Positions 31,176-43,309 of a DNA stretch of 64,000 bases are shown one piece after another. Position 1 is the stretch's first letter. Each line of letters opens with the position of its first letter. Source of the DNA: Fragilariopsis cylindrus CCMP1102 (lineage: Eukaryota > Bacillariophyta > Bacillariophyceae > Bacillariales > Bacillariaceae); NCBI GenBank assembly GCA_900095095.1, contig FMBT01000367.1, forward strand, positions 124,001 to 188,000, read 5' to 3'. The translations under genes were made by a program, and so were the position numbers. Under the pieces are notes generated by a model, which worked only from the letters and a program-made list of their open reading frames with translations, made no database searches and was not told the DNA's origin.

Positions 31176-33626
31176 ATGAAACTACCCACTACCACCACCA
31201 CCGCTACCGCCAATAAGGCCGTAGCCACACGACTCGCCACGACTACACTACTTGTAATCGTGATGACCCTTATTGGTGTATTACCGTCGTCGTTTATGTC
31301 TACTACTATCAGCGTCGTCAACGCTCAACAACAAACAACAATTGAAGAAGATGATGTTGATAATTTATTATTAATACCTAATCCAGATCGTGTTATGGAT
31401 ATATCATTTGGTTATTGGTGTTCAGATGCTGTATTTGATTGTGCACTACGTAGTTTTGCAACATTAGGCGGTGAATTAGTTATGATTGATTCGGTAAGTT
31501 TAGTTTAGTTAATTTGTTTGTTTGTTTGTTCACATATTATTTGCTGTTTGCGTGATGTTTTGTGTTATTATCGTCTCGTTTCATTTGTAGTTCGAGTTTA
31601 GAGAGACAGAGAGAGAGAATCTACTATTCTTCGTCAACGAAAGAAGATAAAGGAGAAACGATGACATACCGATTCGGGGGGGGGGGGGGGGCATCTGAGC
31701 AAAATATAGAGAAAGAGAGCAGTATGATGGGGAAGAAGTGACAAGCAAACAATCAACCATCCACCATCTTATGTTCTCTATATGCTTGGATTTTGGACGG
31801 GTTCTTTATAGAGAAGAATAGAGAAGGGGAATGACGATATGAGATCCGCCCGTCCGTTCAACCAAGCTATAGTCTCCATCACTACCAGTATTCGACGACA
31901 ACGATGATGATGACGAAAGATGTTGGCAGCCTTCTCAGCTCACCACGATACGTCCCCCTCATCGAACGTACATATTATCACTTTTTACTCATTTTTTTCC
32001 AAATTTACTTGTTAATGTTATGTATTTCCACACAGGGATCAAGTAATTTAGTATTTTGTGGTCTACCAAATCCAACAAGAGTATTTGATGTAAAGCGATT
32101 AGTTGAAGATAATAACTATCTAAGTCAATGTGCAACATTTGCTAATGGCAATCATGGTTGGTATGGACCATCCTATATTGGATCAATTGTTGCATTAGAT
32201 GATTCAGATGAATCAACACCGATCCAAAATTCTGTTTTCAGTGTAATGGAAAAAATTGTTGGTATGAATGGTAATTCATGTGGTCCAATTCGTAGTAATA
32301 GTATTGGATTAGAATTATCATCTGTACGCGGTATATGGGTAAGTTTACAAAGTTACAGTATAGTGCATTATAGTACAGTACAGAGCATATCAATGTACTG
32401 TAGTCAATCCATTCACAAACAAACAAGCAAAGCGGAAGTTGGGGTCCCGTCGTGACGATGTCATCTCGTACTGTCCCGTTTTCGCTTCGATTTACCTTCG
32501 CCTTTTTAAATCTTCGCTCACTCACCCACTCACTCACTCATTCATTCATTCATTCATTCATTCTCAACACTTCACAAATTCAAATTCAATAATACGTACG
32601 TACCAAAAGGGGATTGGTGGTGTACCTGGAAAAGGGTATAATAACTTTATCTATAATGATGAATTAGATAGAACTAAATGGCCTGTAAAAGGTGATCGGA
32701 TGGTTGAACTACTGGTAGGACAAGATGGTAGCGATGGTGGTGGTGGTGTAGCAACATGTCCTGATGCTAATACTGGATGTGTTTGTCCAAAATATCAAAC
32801 AGATTTACCATCCACTTTTAATAGTGCATTAGCACGAACTAAGAGTGATAAGTATGCAATAAGTTGGGATGGTACATTCGGTAAGAATACAGGTAAATTA
32901 ATGTTAGGGGATAGTACCACTAGAGCTAATAATACTGACGACGTGTTACCAAAAATTGAATTATTTCAAGATGGTGTTGATTTAGGTGTATTAAAAAGTA
33001 ATGTAACACGTATTGAAATCAATGGAATTGATATACCAATTAATATAACACAATATTACTTTGACACTGGTGCACCAAAAATATATCTACCGTCTCAAGT
33101 TTATGACGCTATACAATTTGATGGTGGTATCAATTTACCTAACGTAACAAATATAACATTCTTTTTACCAAGTATAACTGGTTTTGGTTCTGGTGAAACA
33201 ACAATTGAAATGTCAACAACACAAGAATTAATGAATGAGGGTACATTTGCACCTGATAGAGAAGGATCGGATACATTAATAATGGGACTAAATTTAATGA
33301 GATATGCACAAACAATAGCATTTAGTTTTGCACCAGATCCTAGTCCGTACATGCAAATCATACCAAGAACTCCACATCTATTAACACCTATTAAAGATAT
33401 ACCACTATCTGATAATGGTGTTGCTGGTTCATTAACAAATGTTTCATTTGATATTGATGCATACAAAACACCAACAATCACTACATCATCAGCTGAATCA
33501 ATATATGCACCAACAACAACAACAACAACCATGACGATAATGACTACATTTACTATGTCTATATTTGTTGCTGCTGTTCTGTGTACTGATTTTTGCTATG
33601 ATTTGATGATAGTGTTTGGTGATTGA
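31176..33626 (+). CDS. pepsin-type (A1) aspartic protease, secreted or membrane-anchored, three exons
   Basis: Exons are 31176-31493, 32036-32338 and 32610-33626, joined by GT-AG introns of 542 and 271 bp, both in phase 0. The 545-residue product starts with a Thr-rich signal peptide (hydrophobic about 24-50). Splicing exactly rebuilds the first active site: VMID-S from exon 1 and GSSNLVFCG from exon 2, with catalytic Asp about 105. A flap-like WYGPSYIGSIVALD follows, then GIW-GIGGVPGKGY across the second junction. The second active site is YYFDTGAPKIYLP, Asp about 359. GKLMLGD lies between, as in pepsins. The two aspartates are 254 residues apart, wider than usual, because of a Gly/Cys-containing loop (TCPDANTGCVCP). 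A Thr-rich stalk and a hydrophobic C-terminus (about 520-540) suggest anchoring. Probable role: extracellular or endolysosomal proteolysis. Confidence 0.85.
31676..31691 (+). repeat. poly-G run of 16 in intron 1 of the protease gene
   Basis: Sixteen consecutive G within the 542-bp first intron. Confidence 0.85.
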
Positions 33627-36174
33627 TTGATGATTGGATATCGATTTGATGATGGAAAATATAACGAGTATACAGTTATGGAATCAATCGGTCAGTTTCA
33701 GTACACGTGTATGTATGCATGGCTGTAGTTGCCGAATATAAGGAAGTCTGCCCCACTAGTTTAGAAAAAATGTCTGTTTGAACGAACACTATAGTACAGT
33801 ATTATATCATAGCCAATCGAGAGATAAAGATGAAAGAATGTATTAAATAATAATGTACGTGACGGAGACTACCTATTACACTTGTATCTCCAGTTAGTCT
33901 TCATCCAGCGGTGCTATTTTATTAATACCTCATTAATATTATTAGAATTATTTACTACTTTATTCATGATTTATTGTAGTCCTGCATGCATTATAATACT
34001 GTGCAGGCAGGTATTAGGATAACAGTGTAGGTAAAATAGGTACAGTAGGGTTAGAAAATTCCGATCGATCCGAATCATTCGTCATACTGTAATTTGTATC
34101 ACGCGTTATGAACATTTTCATTGTTTAGTCTTCAGTCCTGCATTTATACCTAGCTACTTCCTCCAGCGAGCTCGTCGAACTATTAAAATCTACCCACAAA
34201 ATGTGAAATGTACAAAAAAGAAAAGAAAAACAAAGCTTGTAAGGGATTCGACGCGCATTTATGTTGAGATAATTCTAAGATAATTCCAGGCAATTAGCTC
34301 ATTGCGCAGTTAGCGCTCGCTGGAGGAAGTAGTTCAGTAAGTACCGGTAATCAATCAAGAACTGGTAACACAATTACAACGGATTTAAAGATCCAAAATG
34401 AGTCTAGCTAGACTGCTGCGTACGTGATATGACTGAACCTGGCTGTATGAACGAATTAAGAAAAAAGATATGCACACCGGTTTACATTAGCATATTGATG
34501 AAGAAGTTACCAATGAAATGAATTCTTCTTTAATAAATAGTACCACCACACGCATATAACGAAACATTGAAAACTGGGCACGGCAGCACATTTGCTATTG
34601 TGTGAATAGCATGAACTAAGCCATCCCAGATGCGCATCAGTACACTACTTGATGTGTGATGTAGGGGGTGACTCTATCTCTATGATTGTCTTTGTTTGGT
34701 ACCACATGCTATGCTATGCTATGCGATTCTATGGAAGTTACAAGTCAAGTCACTTGGAATAGTAGAGAAATTAGTATGACTGCCTCTGCTCTGTGCCCGC
34801 CTACCTACCTGTTTTTTGTTTCCTTCACTATGCTATGCTATGCGCTATGCCCTGTATGTTGCATATTATGAGTGAGTCAGTCAAATATTCTAGCAAGAGT
34901 GACATTGACAGTTAGAGTGAAAGAATAAATTAATAATTATCTATTGAGCAAAAAATGACTAAATCGGTCATTGAAGTTGAAAAGTGTTTTTTGATATAAA
35001 AGTTTTTATCATTAATTAATTGAAAAAATTATCAATTTTTTATCTGGCAATAATCTAGCGAAAGTGCATTAATATTATAAATAATCATCTAGGACCTATT
35101 GTACTTCATCGCTGTGTAGTACGGTATCTCGGTTCTAATATTATTTAGTCTCCGAGTCTCATTAATATTATTATTATAATAATAAAATATTATGTTTTAT
35201 GAAGTTAATTGATAAAACAAAGAAGGAGAATTGAGTGGCGGGAAGTACGGTATTTAGTTGTTCAATCATAAAGAAGTACCGATTATGATGATATTATTCG
35301 TTGTTATTAAATAAAAATCTTGTCATCGTACAAATAATACGTAATTTCTATTATACAAGTACTGTACAAAATACGTAATTTCGTATTACTTGAGTAGTAC
35401 AAGTACAAACAGAAATTTAGAAGTACATACTATTGAATCTTTATCGGGTGGGATTGGTTTATAACTATGAATCGTCGTTTGCGAACAGTTGAGTTGGAAT
35501 TTTCGTACTATAAATAACAAACGAACGCCTAACTCTACTGAAAAACAAAAAATTAATGCGCCAATCCAATATCTGGTAGTACATTAAACAAAAAATAACA
35601 AACGATTTGTTGCTTTTTTCGCTGTTGTGCTTATCCAACCCTCTACACTACTAGACTAGTACTTTTTATCCGACTCTACACTACTTGTCAGTACCACTAT
35701 TAGAATAAGTACTGTATCTATCTGAAAAATACGGCAATTAAACATAGATTTGCTTTACAGCTCAGTAGAACATCCAGAGCTAGACAGCTATATACAGCTC
35801 ACCACTCCCCACAACAATTATTTTGTGTTATACTGATTTTATCTAAGGTCTTCCAGTCCTCCGCACCTCCTCACTCGTCGGTCTCTTCAGTCTTCAGTAA
35901 TTACTGGTCCTCGATCCTCTCCGCCTTTCGGTCTCTTCAGTCTCGTAGTACTGTGCTGTAGTACTGCACGCTCACGGTATTATAGTTGCGGTAGCATCAA
36001 CGATTGACGACGCCCTTTATTATTTATCGAAGTCTCCGTCTCAGTCTCGATATCGGCCCCTTCAGTCTCTCAGTACTGTACTACCGGTATTATACACCGT
36101 ATAGTTGCGGTAACTCTCTGTTTTCAGTCCTCAGTAGAGTCAAGTCAAGTCGCGGCGACATTAGAAGAAGAAAG
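33627..36174. other. 2.5-kb intergenic region with one MITE
   Basis: AT-rich. The family-1 MITE copy is at 34157-34329. ATGCTATGCTATGCT-type repeats occur at 34708-34725 and 34827-34852. A pyrimidine-rich stretch before the receptor gene (35850-36140) repeats GGTCTCTTCAGTC words, probably promoter or 5' UTR. No gene is seen. Confidence 0.5.
34157..34329. mobile_element. MITE family 1, copy 2 (173 bp)
   Basis: Begins CTTCCTCCAGCGAGC and ends GCGCTCGCTGGAGGAAG, with TA on both sides (34155-34156 and 34330-34331). The interior shares no obvious sequence with the 385-bp copy at 26920, so only the ends are conserved. Confidence 0.7.
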
Positions 36175-39100
36175 ATGACGCGTCACAGTCGGAGGATCAT
36201 GATGTCGGCTTCAACAACAATTAAGACAACAGCATCCACAAGAACTACAGTAGTGGCGGTAGCAGTGCGACGACCCACGAATACTCTTCTACTATTTTTT
36301 TCTGCTATTCTTCTGCTTCTTGTACTACAGCCCTTATTGTTGGTATCAGCTACAATAGAATGTACACAAAATGATCCTGAATTAGGTGATACATTATGTG
36401 AAGAAAAATATAGAATTGGATCCTATTGTACATCCAAAGGATTTTGTTCCAATCCATTTCATAAAGGTTGTTTACGTCAAGTATTACCGAATTATTTTCA
36501 AAATACTACTAATTCGACAAATCATGATCGCAAATTACGTACTACTAGTAATAATAAACGTGAGCAGCAGCAGCAGCTTACATGGCATGCCAAATTACGT
36601 AGAAAACTTACACCACTAGGGCGGCAAAATTATATATCAGTACCACAGTACGAATATATACATAACAATGATAAATTACGTACATGTAACTCTGAAGACG
36701 ATCTAACTCTACTTACAGATAATAATGAGGATAATCCATTATTTTGTAGACCAAGTCCATTTCATTATCAGGAAGTACGTATCTTAAGTCAAAATTGGGA
36801 ATCAGCAATGTTTTCATCCTGGATCATGCAAATTATCTTATCGGAATTAATTGATGTACCAACCACCCTTGAAACATCATTCGATCCTTCTATGGGTGGA
36901 TCATTTAATTTTTATGATCCCGAGTTACGATTTACATATAGTAAAGGTAGTTATGTAAGTATTATATATCTTATACCAATGCTCTTTTGGAATTTCATTG
37001 TTTCGTTCGATCATGCCTTTACACTTGATGTTCTTAACTAAGCCCCCCCCCCCCCCCCTTCCCCGGCCGCCACCACGACGTTCCTTTTCTTTTTCACATC
37101 AACAATAAAAACAATTTTACAGGATTATGATGCATTACAAAATGCCAAAGATAATAATGGTGATTGTATCACATATCAAAAACAACGTTTCCAAAATAAT
37201 GAGACATATAAATCATGTGCACATATTATGCCAGAAGCATGGAATGGACAAAATGATAATATATTGATGTATGAAACACAAAATTTAATTGAACCATCTA
37301 TTGGAGCAGGTACGTTTCATATTTACGTTTACGTTTTATGACACAATTTACGTTACAACCAATTGATTCCGTGCTGTATAGCTGTATAGCTGTAGTTCTG
37401 CATGATCAGACATTGCTTTAGCTGTCTAGCTGTCTAGCATTCATCATTTGTTGTTACTCGATTTTGTTCTACCTCCTGCTGCTGCTGCTGCTGCTGCTTC
37501 GGTGATTGGGTTCAGTTAAGGAGAGGAGAGGAGAAGAGAGAAGGATGATATACTGTACATGTGGAAGCGAAGCGGTCGTTTGTGACCATTTGATGCTGAT
37601 ACTTTTGCTAATACGTTGCTTTGCTTCTTTCTTTATCTACCTTATTAGGTGGTGTTGCTAAATATTCCTGGTATATACCAAAATTTACTGCTAAATCAAA
37701 TCCATTACTGTTAAGTCATTTTGGTATAAATGCTGGTTTAGATGAATTAGAGAATCGACGTATAATGGCTGAAACATTTTTAAGACCACAAACTTTCCAA
37801 TATTTTTGTAATTATATATCAAAAGATAATTGTACAACACCCTATTATGATAATGATGGACGATTAATTATATCAGGTCGTCCACCTTTGTCGTTTAATA
37901 ACGATGACGATGATTCAAATTCAGATGAAGGGGATTCATATTTTGTAAGAGATGTCTATCATGGTCATTTTAGTGCAACAAATGAAAATAATTGTACAAA
38001 AAATCCTACAATGTGTACAGGACATTTATCTAATGTACAGTGTGATTGGTCAACATTTGCAATACCACAAGCATACTACAATAATATACCTGTGAAAGGT
38101 AGTGGTCCAGATGATCGTAAGTTTCATTATTATATGTCTATTTATTTAATTTTATCTTACTGTTACGCAACTAATGTACACGTGTGTAACCTCCTTGTGT
38201 TGTTTTCGTATGCAATAATATCTCACGTTACTCTTTCTTTTCTTTTGTGAACACAAAATCTAAAAAAAAGCGGGTGGTGGATATGCATATGGACGTATGG
38301 TAGAAATATATAATGCAGCTAACTATACTAAAAGTAATGTATTATTTTATTGGTTTACACCTGATGCATTAATGCGTGAATATTTAGGAACTGATTCTGA
38401 GATGCAACGTGTATTATTACCACCTGCAACAGAATCTTGTGTTGAATCACGTGTCACAGAAGAACAACGATGTTCTGCAAATCAAAACGAGCATATCGGT
38501 CAAGAAGAAGGCTCGTGTGATGCTGAGGCACATTCATATCAAAAACTTATTGTGTCAAATATGTATAAACAATATTACTATGAAGGTATTGATATAACAA
38601 CACGTTCACCTGCATATGATACAATCAAAAATATACAAGTTAAAGATTTGTGGTTAGAACAAATGTTTCGTGAATGGTATGAACGTGATGTAGATCGATG
38701 GAATTATGATCCACGAAGTGCTGTTTGTGAATGGGTAGGTGAAAATATTGATGCATTGCAACGATTTATACCAGAATCGTATCCACGATCCATCCATGTT
38801 GAACAATACGACCGACCGATACTATTTGTAGCAGCCATCATTGCAGGTATTTGTGTTCTTGTTGTAGCAACAACATCAACATTAACATACAAATACCGTA
38901 AGAGGAAGGTTATGCTATATGCTCAGCCAACTTTTTTAATCTATGTTCTATCTGGCTTATTGTTTGTATGTATAAGTGCAATCCTATTTTCAACAACACC
39001 ATCGGAAGGTACATGTATGGCACGAGAATGGTTTCTCGTGTTGGGGTATTCTTTTGAACTTGTTCCACTTATTGTTAAGGTTGCTGCAATTAATACATTA

Positions 39101-40252
39101 TTTCAAAATGCAATCAAATTTAAACGTGTTAAGATCGAAGCCAAGAAACTTCATATGACTGTCGGTATCATCATTAGTTTGGTGGCTCTTTATCTTCTCA
39201 TTTGGACTATCATTGATCCTTCAACAAGACAAACCAACAGGGAACTTATAGATGAACTTAATGAAGACGGTGGTCAGGTTATTGAAGTTAATCTTTCCTG
39301 TTCTAGCGAGTCCTCCGTATGGTTAGTTATTGTGTACATATACCAGTTCTTGCTTCTTATGGCTGCAACAGTTCTTGCCTTTCAAAGTCGGAAAGTACGA
39401 CAAGAATTCAATGAATCAATCCGGCTAGGTTTTGTTGTATATTCACAATTTATATTCCTTGTGATACGAACAATAATCTGGAGTTTTGGATCATTCCTTA
39501 CCACAAATATTGCTAACGCAATCGCAAGTTACCTTTTGAGTGCCGATGTCATAGTAACTGTATGTGTTTACTTTGTTCCAAAGCTTTTGGATGCAATGAA
39601 GCCACAGGAGGACTTTCAGGATTCAGCTAGAAGTATTTCCTATTACTCTGAACGTGATACAAGAGCAAATCAAGTGGGTCGACCTCTTTCTACTGTAGAG
39701 ATAATCCGAATCGACCATGCTAGGGAGACGAAAGAATGGGAAGTAAGAGCAAGACAATTTGAGCCCGCAACAAGAAGAGGATCGACTGGTTCGAGAATAT
39801 CAATGGAGAGCAGCATTACCACAGATTCAGCTCCTATTGCTGCTAAAAGACGTGCATCATATCGAGAATTAGATCCTGCTAGAAGACGTGCATCGTTTCT
39901 AGAGGCCGCAACAAGAAGAGGATCGGGTTGTTCGAGAATATCAATGGAGAGCAGTATCACCCAGGATTCAGCTCCTATTGCTAAAAGCCGTGCATCAAAT
40001 CGATCAGTTGATACCGATTTCACCATGGAATTAGATCCTGCTAGAAGACATGCATCGTTTCTAGAAAGATCAGTAGAAGGATCAATACTTGTAGAAGAAG
40101 GAACAACTGAATTTGAATACGATGGTACAATAGAAGATAACGATGATGGCAAAATTGGAGAAGAAGAAGAAGAAGAACTAGACGATGATGGTTCACCTCA
40201 CGTAGAGGGGTTGTATAGTTTGAAGAATATCGACAATGATACAAGTGATTGA
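36175..40252 (+). CDS. class C (GABA-B/mGlu-like) seven-pass receptor with a substrate-binding-type ectodomain, four exons
   Basis: Exons are 36175-36954, 37123-37309, 37649-38116 and 38271-40252. All junctions are GT-AG and join in frame to 1138 residues. A hydrophobic segment (37-58) acts as signal or anchor. A Cys-rich knot (CTQND to CSNPFHKGC) precedes a large ectodomain: VRILSQNWESAMFSSWIMQI near 250, HIMPEAWNGQND in exon 2, then SWYIPKFTAKSN and VLFYWFTPDALMREYLG. These resemble glycine-betaine-type (OpuAC) substrate-binding proteins in layout. Seven membrane segments cover about 660-920. Class C hallmarks include the Cys of CMAREWFLVLG, the loop Cys of NLSCSSES, VRQEFNESIRLGFVVYSQF and a final FVPKL. 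The cytosolic tail repeats RRGS, SRISMESSIT and RRASF twice, then turns acidic. Predicted role: plasma-membrane sensor signalling through G protein. The ligand is unknown. Confidence 0.82.
37043..37058 (+). repeat. poly-C run of 16 in intron 1 of the receptor gene
   Basis: Sixteen consecutive C, between the donor at 36955 and acceptor at 37122. Confidence 0.85.
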
Positions 40253-40738
40253 TCGCGAGATACGAATATTCTAGGATATATATCCTATATAAAGATAACC
40301 CACATAACAGTAATGAGGCGTTCTAATCAAGCTGCAGCTTTTGTTTTATGCGCTTTAATTTGTATAGTACTAACGATCGATCGGATTGTTAGTAAATCGT
40401 ATTTTTCTTTTGGCTTCCTATCGTCAATAAAAGTAGTTTTAGAAGTTCTATTCTTCTAGCTGCATCAGACCATTGATTACAAGGCCTTCACGTTTTTGCC
40501 AGGGATACAGCTTCACGTAAAGTTGCTGTCAAATTTTCGGGGGGTAGCAAATGGCATCAAGTCAAGTCTTGATTGCAAACATCCATCGTATACTAAACGC
40601 CCATACCACGGAACAAGTTAGATACTAATGATTGGTGTAATAATGATTGGTGGTAAGAAGCAAGTTATATAAAGTTAAGTACAGTAGGATGACGAAAGAG
40701 ATTGTCGATAAAGATTGACAAAGAAATGATATACTAGA

Positions 40739-40820
40739 AGGAAACGTATCAAGACTTAATCACGGACAGACGAATATCCAGTCCCGTAAAAGGAAACGTA
40801 TCAAGACTTAATCACGGACA
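40739..40820 (+). repeat. tandem duplication, 30 identical bases at 52-bp spacing
   Basis: GGAAACGTATCAAGACTTAA and the following CACGGACA recur 52 bp apart without mismatch, indicating a recent duplication. Confidence 0.8.
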
Positions 40821-41251
40821 AAAGCTAAGAATTTTCAGTCGTGTATAATTCACCAGAAGCATGGAAAGTATCGTCTTCCTTTGCTTTTACTGATCTCTCA
40901 ATCTTTTATTGATGTTCTTTCAGATTTTGGGTGATCTCGTCCAAAGTACCAAATTTCCTTACACAAAGGACAAAGCCAACGAGTCGAGTCTCGGCACCGC
41001 AATAAACAAAATACGACACTCGCCTTTATAATTGTTCCTACATTATTTGTCTCAATAATATTGACGATGAAAATGACGATGACGACGACTACAAAAGACG
41101 GCTAGGCTGTAGGATCGAGCACTTGCGGTTATCGGGAGCATCAATAGTATAATTGCGTCGTGCGTCGAACATGGAAGCGATATGACGAGTTTGATGTATT
41201 CATTCATGTATCCATCCATTATAATCGAACCTATCTAGTTAGAATCTAATA

Positions 41252-41276
41252 CACGTACGTACGTACGTACGTACGT
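41252..41276. repeat. (ACGT)n microsatellite
   Basis: About six ACGT units, fully self-complementary. Confidence 0.85.
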
Positions 41277-41349
41277 CGTCTTACATTATGATTCGATTCC
41301 ATAATTTTACTAGTAAGTTACTTTCATTTTTTCTTAGCTTACTTCATAT

Positions 41350-42099
41350 TCAATCTCTGGGACTTTTTGCACTATTCTCAGTCGAAGATTGTTCAATAAA
41401 TGGTAAAAATTTACCATTGAATGTAATCACCACCCGTTTTTCACCATGAATTGTTCCAGTGGTGGTACCCACATCACAATAAAAATCAATAGCCGACATA
41501 ATACCATCCCCACATTGTTCATTAATAATTGTTTTAATTGCTTCACCATTATGCAGTAATGCTTCATATGTTCGATATATATTTGGTTCTTTTAATAATT
41601 CAGTATCAAATGTTCTCATGGGAAAATCATTTTGCATTGATTGTATATCTTTATCATATTCTTTACCTAGCTGATATCCATAATCATCTAGATACGGTAA
41701 TACCTCTCTCAATTTTTCAGCAGTAGAGGATGTTAATTTTGCTTGTCCTAATAATAATTGTGCTGCATATGTATTAGTAACACCAAGTGCTTTGGCTATA
41801 TCATCATAACTTAATTTGGACTTGGCTTTTCTCAACAACATACGTTCAACACGTTCCGCAATCTTTGTTGTATTAATACTTGAATAGTATCTTAATGAAT
41901 TTGATGATGATGAATTTGATAATGATGATAATGATGGATTATTCGGAGTACTACTATTATTAGCAACAGCAACAGCAGCAACAGTAGAATCAAGCAAAAG
42001 GGTCTTCTTCGATCTTGATACAGCGGTTGTCGTGACCGCCGCGGGGACGATGAATCGTCCTTGTCGTCGTACTCCTCTAATAATTAGACCACCAAACAT
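41350..42099 (-). CDS. cynS: cyanate hydratase (cyanase), probably organelle-targeted
   Basis: 249 residues. Cyanase converts cyanate and bicarbonate to ammonia and CO2, giving both detoxification and a nitrogen source. The N-terminal helix-turn-helix-like domain is at about 78-150 (RKAKSKLSYDDIAKALGVTN, YAAQLLLGQAKL). The catalytic domain is at about 160-235. The three catalytic residues fit the bacterial spacing: Arg176 and Glu179 in NIYRTYEALL, and Ser202 in GDGIMSAIDFY, with steps of 3 and 23 residues as in E. coli R96, E99 and S122. FNGKFLPF closes the core. Bacterial cyanases are about 156 residues. The extra 75 at the N-terminus are Arg/Ser-rich without acidic residues at first (MFGGLIIRGVRRQGRFIVPA), which suggests a mitochondrial presequence. 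The enzyme is normally a decamer. Intronless, standing alone without a carbonic anhydrase or nitrogen gene beside it. Confidence 0.93.
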   Translation of the reverse strand: MFGGLIIRGVRRQGRFIVPAAVTTTAVSRSKKTLLLDSTVAAVAVANNSSTPNNPSLSSLSNSSSSNSLRYYSSINTTKIAERVERMLLRKAKSKLSYDDIAKALGVTNTYAAQLLLGQAKLTSSTAEKLREVLPYLDDYGYQLGKEYDKDIQSMQNDFPMRTFDTELLKEPNIYRTYEALLHNGEAIKTIINEQCGDGIMSAIDFYCDVGTTTGTIHGEKRVVITFNGKFLPFIEQSSTENSAKSPRD

Positions 42100-43309
42100 A
42101 CTAATTATTATTCTCGATCATGTACTGCGTATATGTGATGATGTCAACAAAGGAAGAAGAATATCATACACAGCCACTTACTCATTGATTGCTCATGCAA
42201 GAAGAACAGCTCGTGTCAGAAGAGTCAGGCCCTGTGATTAATTTATAATATATTCGATTCGTCTGCTTTTCGTCGCTCATAATAGAGGTGTCAGTGATTT
42301 ATTCGGTTCGGTTCGGTTCGGTTCTGCTTTTTCTTTAGAACCTTTTTTGCTTTCATATAAACTGACGTACTTCTTGTAAGTACTTCTACCTCTCTACAGT
42401 ACCGTGGGAGGAGGTAGGAGGTACATTAAGCACGTATGGCCAAAAGATATTGTCGTTTCACTTCGCCGAAACCGGTAAGTTAGCACGTTAAAATATTTTT
42501 ATGGAGAATTTAATAGCGTTTCTATGGTAAAGTATGTCGTACATACGGGTGTATGTTAATCTTTGCTGTAAAATAAAAAGAACAAGAGGTATGATGTTAG
42601 AATGTTGGAATTTTGGAATGTTATTCCGAAAAAAGCAACAAAAGTATCAATTGATAACCTCACATAAATTTGCATTTACACGATTCAATATTTATGCGCT
42701 CATGCCAAACGTGTACCAATGTTGAGGCTCTTACGATCATAAGATATATGCCTTTATCCAAACGTGTACCAAAACTAAAAAAGTATGCATCATGCACGAG
42801 CTTTTTTCTCTCAAAAGAACACTAAATAGTGCACATCATCCACAACGTAACACATCTTCTCCTCATTTGTGACTGGAATGCACTTGTACACCACGTCGCT
42901 CTTTTTCTGTACACAACCTCTCGTGCTACATCCATTCGTGGCAATCATTCCGTTGTCATTTCATATACCGTTACCCATATATCCATCAATCGTTCGTTTT
43001 TCAAAGCAAGTTACACGCAAACACAATCAACCGTGTTGTGTCCCATTTCCACAAAAAAACAAAGAATCATCAATCAAAGAAGCATTCATTCTTAAAGAAA
43101 AGCGAAGAATAGTGTGTACCATCAAACGCACTCCTGACACAATTCTCTCAATCAACCGACACGCCACCCATTCAGAGTCGATAAAATAAAATATAATACA
43201 TACCCTTCTTATCTTATTCACGACAACACTCATAAAAATTATATTCCACACCACACATCACATCACACTCACACTCACAACGACTACTGACTACTGACTA
43301 CTAACAAAA
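42100..43309. other. intergenic between divergent genes
   Basis: Shared upstream region of cyanase (-) and the Lys/Thr-rich gene (+). (GGTTC)n lies at 42304-42324. The 300 bp before 43310 are C/A-rich and probably a 5' UTR. Open frames there are incidental. Confidence 0.5.

Larger units (their letters stand above)
40253..41349. other. intergenic, convergent gene ends
   Basis: Holds a 52-bp-period tandem duplication (40739-40820) and an (ACGT)n run at 41252-41276. No gene is seen. Confidence 0.5.

Noticed and set aside
42829-43189. Two overlapping plus-strand frames before the Lys/Thr-rich gene
   Set aside because: C/A-rich leader sequence, no domain, and lies directly before the real start codon.
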